In this document: positions 6,865 through 10,296 of the stretch, piece by piece
Numbering within the stretch: position 1 is the stretch's first letter
How the letters are laid out: the number at the start of each line of letters is the position of its first letter
Assembly (NCBI GenBank): GCA_002365855.1
Contig: DFAP01000057.1
Coordinates: 1-10,296, forward strand
Length of the DNA: 10,296 nucleotides
From: Pelotomaculum sp. UBA3103
Lineage (GTDB): Bacteria > Bacillota > Desulfotomaculia > Desulfotomaculales > Pelotomaculaceae
Direction: 5' to 3'
Notes under the pieces: generated by a model
Databases searched by the model: none
What the model was told of the DNA's origin: nothing
What the model saw: the letters and a program-made list of their open reading frames with translations, nothing else
Translations under genes and position numbers: made by a program

Positions 6865-6891
6865 ATTTCAATTATATAACAGAAACAAGGA
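6865..6891 (-). promoter_or_regulatory. Promoter-region element of the sigma/anti-sigma operon, shared with the ABC operon
   Basis: It has the same three blocks (plus strand ATTTCAAT, TATAACA, AACAAGGA, two-base gaps) as 5048-5074. On the minus strand it includes TG-T-TATATA / TATAAT, which can serve as an extended -10 about 30 nt before GTG 6840. It differs from the ABC copy only at the two-base gaps. Confidence 0.6.
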
Positions 6892-6917
6892 CACTTTTGT
6901 GACAGGTAACATAATAA

Positions 6918-6926
6918 ATTATATCA
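6918..6926 (-). promoter_or_regulatory. Second candidate extended -10 box upstream of the sigma gene
   Basis: The minus strand reads TG-A-TATAAT, a perfect extended -10 hexamer with its TG. No clear TTGACA lies 17 bp upstream. It may give basal transcription of the sigma operon, separate from the shared element at 6865-6891. Confidence 0.4.
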
Positions 6927-6972
6927 CGCCGGAACGACAGCAGGTTGGATGAAAACTGTTCCATTAAACCAC

Positions 6973-7001
6973 TTGACAGGTTAAACAACATTTAGGATAC
7001 T
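6973..7001 (+). promoter_or_regulatory. Sigma-A type promoter of the MarR operon
   Basis: The -35 box TTGACA (6973-6978) is perfect, and GATACT (6996-7001) lies 17 bp downstream as the -10 box (4 of 6). Transcription would start near 7008, inside the tandem repeats, giving a leader of about 38 nt. Confidence 0.7.
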
Positions 7002-7029
7002 ATTGCTAGTACAATGATTGCTACTACAA
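7002..7029 (+). repeat. Tandem operator-like repeats upstream of the MarR gene
   Basis: ATTGCTAGTACAA (7002-7014) and ATTGCTACTACAA (7017-7029) differ at one base and are 15 bp apart, start to start. Each has TTG...CAA ends like an imperfect palindrome. They lie between the -10 box and the ribosome binding site, where a bound repressor would block initiation. Binding by the adjacent MarR protein is inferred. Confidence 0.55.
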
Positions 7030-7045
7030 CTAAGTGAGGTTGTTT

Positions 7046-7474
7046 ATGAGATTTGTTCTGGATGATTCCCCCGGTTTTATCATAAATAGAACAAACCTGA
7101 AGCTGTCCAACTACTTAACGAGAAAGTTCAAGCCATACGAAATCACGCCTGAGCAGTGGGGGGTGCTGAACCGTCTCTGGTTTAAAGACGGCATCTCGCA
7201 AAAAGAACTGTCGGAACTGACCATAAAAGACCAGACCACAACAACAAGGATTTTAGACAAGCTCGAGTGGAAAGGCCTGATTAAAAGGCAGAGAAGCACC
7301 CTGGACAGGAGACTCTTATTAATTTATCTGACAGCAGAGGGGAGGAGTCTGGAGGACAAGCTGGTGCCAATTGTTAAAGGTGTGCTGAATGAGGCGCTTA
7401 AAGGCTTTACACCGGAAGAAATTCAATTAATTAAAAGTTTGTTAAACAGGATTTATAACAACGTGGGAAAATAA
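7046..7474 (+). CDS. MarR-family winged-helix transcriptional regulator
   Basis: Probable dimeric DNA-binding repressor that responds to a small molecule or stress. It has 142 residues, typical of the family. An N-terminal dimer helix (about 10-30) is followed by a winged helix-turn-helix (about 34-100) with the helix-turn segment GISQKELSELTIKDQTTTTR (49-68) and recognition helix. The wing RSTLDRRLLLIYLT carries the characteristic Asp-Arg-Arg (87-89). C-terminal helices (about 101-140) complete the dimer interface. ATG 7046 is preferred over GTG 7034 because GTGAGGT lies 6-7 nt before it. It is the first gene of a two-gene plus-strand operon with the membrane protein, with about 37 bp between them, and diverges from the sigma operon. 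There is no conspicuous redox cysteine. Likely represses its own promoter through the tandem repeats at 7002-7029. Confidence 0.92.
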   Translation: MRFVLDDSPGFIINRTNLKLSNYLTRKFKPYEITPEQWGVLNRLWFKDGISQKELSELTIKDQTTTTRILDKLEWKGLIKRQRSTLDRRLLLIYLTAEGRSLEDKLVPIVKGVLNEALKGFTPEEIQLIKSLLNRIYNNVGK

Positions 7475-7511
7475 AAAAGCTAATCCTTATATCTAGGAGG
7501 TGCACGCTAAT

Positions 7512-8015
7512 ATGAAACAACTAAGTCAAAGAAGCAGGGCCTGGGTCAAGGGATTTCACATCTTTTTTTCCTGTGCCTGGGTGGGAACTGGGCTCTCCAT
7601 GCTGCTCCTGGCTTTTCTCAGGAGCCACGCGCCAAACGGGGATGAGCTTTTCGCCTTTAATGAAGCCATTAAGCTCCTTGACGACTACATCATTATACCC
7701 GCCGCATTTGGCTCTCTAATCACGGGGCTTCTGTTTTCACTTTATACCAACTGGGGCTTTTTTAAATATAAGTGGGTTATCTTTAAATGGGTCGCTACTC
7801 TTGCACAGATTATCTTTGGCACGTTCTGGCTTGGCCCGTGGACTAACGAGGCTACAGCCATATCGGATGTAGAGCGAATTTTAGCCCTGCAGAATCCCGC
7901 ATACCTGCACGACAAGCTGATGAACTCCATCTTCGGCAGTGCCCAGGTAGCGCTTTTGATAGCACAGGTTTTTATCTCAGTTACAAAGCCCTGGGGCAAA
8001 AGAGGAAGTAAATAA
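7512..8015 (+). CDS. Small four-helix membrane protein of unknown function (DUF2269-like)
   Basis: It has 167 residues with four hydrophobic helices, roughly at 13-36, 58-78, 88-109 and 140-157. Helix 1 carries His16 in KGFHIFFSCAWVGTG, an arrangement seen in DUF2269-like and some cytochrome-like membrane proteins. A further His133 and the conserved-looking GTFWLGPW (103-110) sit near the membrane surface. ATG 7512 is chosen: AGGAGG ends at 7500, 11 nt upstream. The GTG at 7500 overlaps that binding site and is unlikely. It follows the MarR gene closely and is most likely its regulatory target, as MarR-linked membrane proteins often are. Family assignment is tentative; no catalytic role or substrate can be named. 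Confidence 0.75.
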   Translation: MKQLSQRSRAWVKGFHIFFSCAWVGTGLSMLLLAFLRSHAPNGDELFAFNEAIKLLDDYIIIPAAFGSLITGLLFSLYTNWGFFKYKWVIFKWVATLAQIIFGTFWLGPWTNEATAISDVERILALQNPAYLHDKLMNSIFGSAQVALLIAQVFISVTKPWGKRGSK

Positions 8016-8043
8016 AAAAATAATTTGCCCCTTTAAAGCAGGC
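8014..8043 (-). terminator. Candidate terminator of the histidine kinase gene
   Basis: On the minus strand GCCT (8040-8043) pairs with GGGC (8027-8030), with one G-U pair. Inside this, after one bulged base, CT pairs with AG around TTAA, and AAATTATTTTTTT follows. The stem is short and the T run is separated from it by 6 nt, so support is modest. The T run overlaps the last codon of the convergent membrane-protein gene. Confidence 0.45.
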
Positions 8044-8064
8044 CAATCTTCGTGTGCTGAAATC

Positions 8065-8082
8065 GACTTATGGTTATAAGTC
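8065..8082. terminator. Hairpin between convergent genes
   Basis: GACTTAT (8065-8071) and ATAAGTC (8076-8082) form a 7-bp perfect stem with a GGTT loop, between the membrane-protein stop (8015) and the kinase stop (8089). There is no strong T tract on either side, so it is a weak bidirectional terminator or a spacer structure. Confidence 0.4.
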
Positions 8083-8088
8083 TTGCAT

Positions 8089-9282
8089 TTACGAGAGCTT
8101 GAACCTGATAAAAAACGTGCTCCCGCCAGGACCGGTTTCTACCTGGATCACTGCATTATGCCTTGCTGCTATGCTGTAACATATCGCCAGTCCCAGGCCT
8201 GTGCCTTTTTCCCTGGTAGTTACAAAAGGAGTCCCCAACTTATCAAGCAATTGCGGAGGGATTCCCGTGCCTTCGTCCTTAATAGTTAACACAACTGAAT
8301 TCCTGTCTAAATAGGTTTTGATAGTCAGGTTTCCACCAGGGGACATGGCCTGCAGGCCATTTACGGCAATATTTAGAAAGAGCTGGCGTATTTCTTTTTT
8401 GTCTATCCTTATGTCGGGGATGTCCCCTAGTTCTAGCATAATATTATTCCCGCTGGCAATGGTATCCGCCTGAAGTATGGGCAGTACCGTTTTAATAACG
8501 TCATTAAGGCTTTGGTTCATGAAATTAGCACGCCTGTCAGCCAGGGAAAGAAAGTCTTCAATAATTAAATTTGCCCGGTCCAGTTCCTTTATCATCAGAT
8601 CAAAGTGTTCCTGGTGCCTGCTATATTCATGCTTTCCCTTGAAAAGCTGCAAAAAACCTCGCACCGTGGTCATGGGATTCCTGACTTCGTGAGCGATACC
8701 TGCAGCCATTTCTACAATTATGTTTTTCTGTTCAAGACGCAATAACTCTTTTTCCAACTTCCTTTTTTCCGTAATGTCAGTCATAACGGTTCTATAACAC
8801 AACCTGTTATCAGCGCTTTGAATCGGGACGCTTTGCAGTTGAACCTGGACAATTACTCCACCTTTATTTAGAAGACCCAACTCGGTCGTAACTTTATCGC
8901 CTGTTTCCCTGCAGTTATACAAATGATTTAAAACCAGCCTGATATCCTTTCTTACCACGAAGGCACAAAACGGAAAGCCGACCAGTTCAGATCGTTCCCT
9001 TCCAATGAGCTTTGCCCCGGTAAGGTTCATTTCCAAAATTATGCCTTTATTATCGATAGTGACATACCCTACCGGCGCAAAGTCGTAAAGCGCCACATAG
9101 CGTTCACGGGACATTTCCAGTTCGGCAAGTACTTCCTGAAGTGCCAGAAGCTGTATATCCATATCCAACTTATTAGTATTAATTAAACTCTTAACTTGTT
9201 CTGAGTTTATGCGGGACAGTAATTTGCTGGCACTGATAAACCTGAGTTCACCTGACTTGATGATCGCGTTGGTATTCGCCAT
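8089..9282 (-). CDS. Soluble PAS-domain sensor histidine kinase
   Basis: Autophosphorylating kinase that would pass phosphate to a response regulator or, in spore-formers, possibly to the Spo0A pathway (inference). It has 397 residues without a membrane helix. A leader with a coiled coil (about 40-62) precedes one PAS domain (about 63-172, with FAPVGYVTIDNKGIILEMN). The HisKA domain has phospho-acceptor His198 in AGIAHEVRNPMTTVRGFLQL. The ATPase domain has N-box Asn304/Asn308 (LNIAVNGLQAM), G1 box DEGTGIP (336-342), F box TPFVTT and G2 box GTGLGLAI (360-367), so it is complete. ATG 9282 has AGAGGGGAGAG just upstream. It starts 46 nt after the stop of the PAS protein at 9329 and is probably in one operon with it. 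No response regulator gene is present in the window, so it is orphan as far as can be seen. Confidence 0.93.
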   Translation of the reverse strand: MANTNAIIKSGELRFISASKLLSRINSEQVKSLINTNKLDMDIQLLALQEVLAELEMSRERYVALYDFAPVGYVTIDNKGIILEMNLTGAKLIGRERSELVGFPFCAFVVRKDIRLVLNHLYNCRETGDKVTTELGLLNKGGVIVQVQLQSVPIQSADNRLCYRTVMTDITEKRKLEKELLRLEQKNIIVEMAAGIAHEVRNPMTTVRGFLQLFKGKHEYSRHQEHFDLMIKELDRANLIIEDFLSLADRRANFMNQSLNDVIKTVLPILQADTIASGNNIMLELGDIPDIRIDKKEIRQLFLNIAVNGLQAMSPGGNLTIKTYLDRNSVVLTIKDEGTGIPPQLLDKLGTPFVTTREKGTGLGLAICYSIAARHNAVIQVETGPGGSTFFIRFKLS

Positions 9283-9328
9283 AATACTCTCCCCTCTTTA
9301 CTCCAGATACATATGACAGTCCTTAAAC

Positions 9329-10285
9329 TCACGTGACGTCTTCAATAGCCATTAAGATAAGACCGGTCGGGCTGTTGAGGATAGGGCGGGCATTGACCAG
9401 CATCGTTTTTTGTCCTATGTGCGGGAACTCGTGATTGATTTCCAGGTCCTGAAAAGCGGTACCCCTTGTCGTGACATCCTCTAAGAGTTCGCGCAATCGC
9501 GGTATATTCCACTGACCATTACCCAGTTCAAATAGTGACTTGTGGATAGACACCTCTGGTGTAACTTGAAAAACCTGATAAAAAGCTTCATTTGCCTTTT
9601 GTACCCTGAGCCCGGTGTCAAGGACCAGGAGAGGTTCGCGCACGGTATTTACTATCGCCTCGGCGAAAGCCTGTGCTTCGTGGGACAGCGACAGCTCAGC
9701 CATATTCTTTTTATGTGAATTAATATCAACAAACATGACAACTACACCTTCAATTTTATCCTTCTCGCTCATATAAGGACGTATTTGCATCAAATACCAG
9801 TGACCCCACCGGTCCTGAACTTCCATCTCCCTGCTTACGAGGTTGTCCAACACTTCTTGGATTAACTGTTCAAATTCAGGAATTTCAATGTTTGGTTTGA
9901 TATTACCAATCGGCCTCCCGACATCAGCAGTAATCAAGTTCAACAGGTTTTCAGCCATATTGTTGAATCTGCGTATACTTAAATCACTGTTGAGCATAAG
10001 CATGGGAATATTTATACAGCGAAATAAATTTTGCACGTCGTTGTTTATCTCACTTAGCTCTATATTCTGGTTTTGCAGTTCATCGTTTAAAGTCATCAAT
10101 TCTTCGTTAGTTGACTGGAGCTCTTCCTTTGTAGTTTCCATTTCTTCATTCATACTCTGCTGCACTTCATTGCTCGATTGTATTTCCTCATTAGCGGACC
10201 GGAGTTCTTCATTAACAAACTTGTATTGTTCAATTAAGGCCTGGAGGTATTCTTTGGAAATAGCAAGTCTATTTTGTAACAGGAC
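9329..10285 (-). CDS. C-terminal part of a CheB/CheR-PAS type signalling protein, partial or frame-broken
   Basis: The visible part starts with a long coiled coil rich in NEEL/STNEEL units, the linker typical of CheB-CheR-PAS fusion proteins, from about 10270 to 10050. Two PAS domains follow: one around VQNLFRCINIPMLMLNSDLS (about 10037-9978) ending near VVVMFVDINSHKK, the second around VREPLLVLDTGLRVQKANEAF to the C-terminal IEDVT. There is no kinase domain. A GTG at 10165 is the only start codon in this frame, but it has no ribosome binding site, and family-like sequence (LAISKEYLQALIEQ) continues upstream of it. An in-frame TAA occurs at 10286-10288, near the window edge, where the family frame should be open. 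The gene is therefore probably frame-shifted or decaying, or the sequence lacks a base. The CheR/CheB domains themselves, if present, are outside the window. Confidence 0.65.
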   Translation of the reverse strand, partial: VLLQNRLAISKEYLQALIEQYKFVNEELRSANEEIQSSNEVQQSMNEEMETTKEELQSTNEELMTLNDELQNQNIELSEINNDVQNLFRCINIPMLMLNSDLSIRRFNNMAENLLNLITADVGRPIGNIKPNIEIPEFEQLIQEVLDNLVSREMEVQDRWGHWYLMQIRPYMSEKDKIEGVVVMFVDINSHKKNMAELSLSHEAQAFAEAIVNTVREPLLVLDTGLRVQKANEAFYQVFQVTPEVSIHKSLFELGNGQWNIPRLRELLEDVTTRGTAFQDLEINHEFPHIGQKTMLVNARPILNSPTGLILMAIEDVT

Positions 10286-10296
10286 TTATGCAGTTG

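Noticed and set aside
6849..6872. ECF-type promoter TGAAAT...CGTA directly before the sigma gene
   Set aside because: It would place the -10 after the GGAGG ribosome binding site and make the transcript nearly leaderless. The equivalent CGT is missing at the ABC copy.
1..10296. Search for CRISPR repeats, tRNA/rRNA genes, insertion-sequence ends, transposase or phage genes
   Set aside because: No regularly spaced repeats, RNA-gene folds, transposase motifs or target-site duplications were recognised. The window looks like ordinary chromosomal regulation and metabolism genes.

Overview
The window reads like a chromosomal segment of a Bacillota bacterium, probably an anaerobic spore-former of the Peptococcaceae/Desulfotomaculum/Pelotomaculum type. 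This is an inference from the Gram-positive style ECF sigma/anti-sigma pair, strong AGGAGG-type ribosome binding sites, frequent GTG/TTG starts, the 7TM-histidine-kinase-type sensor module and the abundance of PAS/GGDEF/kinase signalling genes. I see no rRNA, tRNA, CRISPR array, insertion sequence or phage gene.

Layout: most genes lie on the minus strand, in separate units closed by hairpin terminators. From left to right: (1) 121-1808, a membrane 7TM-PAS-GGDEF diguanylate cyclase whose reading frame is broken once, at a run of seven A (coding strand) that contains the slippery heptamer A_AAA_AAG; (2) 2192-3136, an L-lactate dehydrogenase; (3) 3263-5003, a two-gene ABC exporter (ATPase then permease, overlapping); (4) 5157-6840, an ECF sigma factor followed, with overlap, by its zinc-type membrane anti-sigma factor with a large extracytoplasmic domain; (5) on the plus strand, 7046-8015, a MarR-family regulator and a small four-helix membrane protein; (6) on the minus strand at the right edge, the C-terminal half of a CheB/CheR-PAS type signalling protein followed by a soluble PAS histidine kinase.

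How they may work together: the sigma/anti-sigma operon and the ABC operon each carry the same 27-bp promoter-region element (23 of 27 bases identical). They therefore look like one regulon, plausibly an envelope-stress or toxic-compound response in which the anti-sigma ectodomain senses the signal and the exporter answers it. The MarR gene has a good promoter and two tandem near-identical 13-bp repeats between its -10 box and start codon, as expected for autoregulation of the MarR/membrane-protein pair. The right-edge PAS protein and kinase look like one operon and form a split version of a domain order often seen in single polypeptides.

Points of most interest are the shared 27-bp element, the frame break with a dnaX-like slippery site in the cyclase gene, the tandem operator-like repeats, and a second frame break at the right edge. 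No clearly new type of system is visible. The families are known; the regulatory wiring and frame breaks are what deserve a second look.
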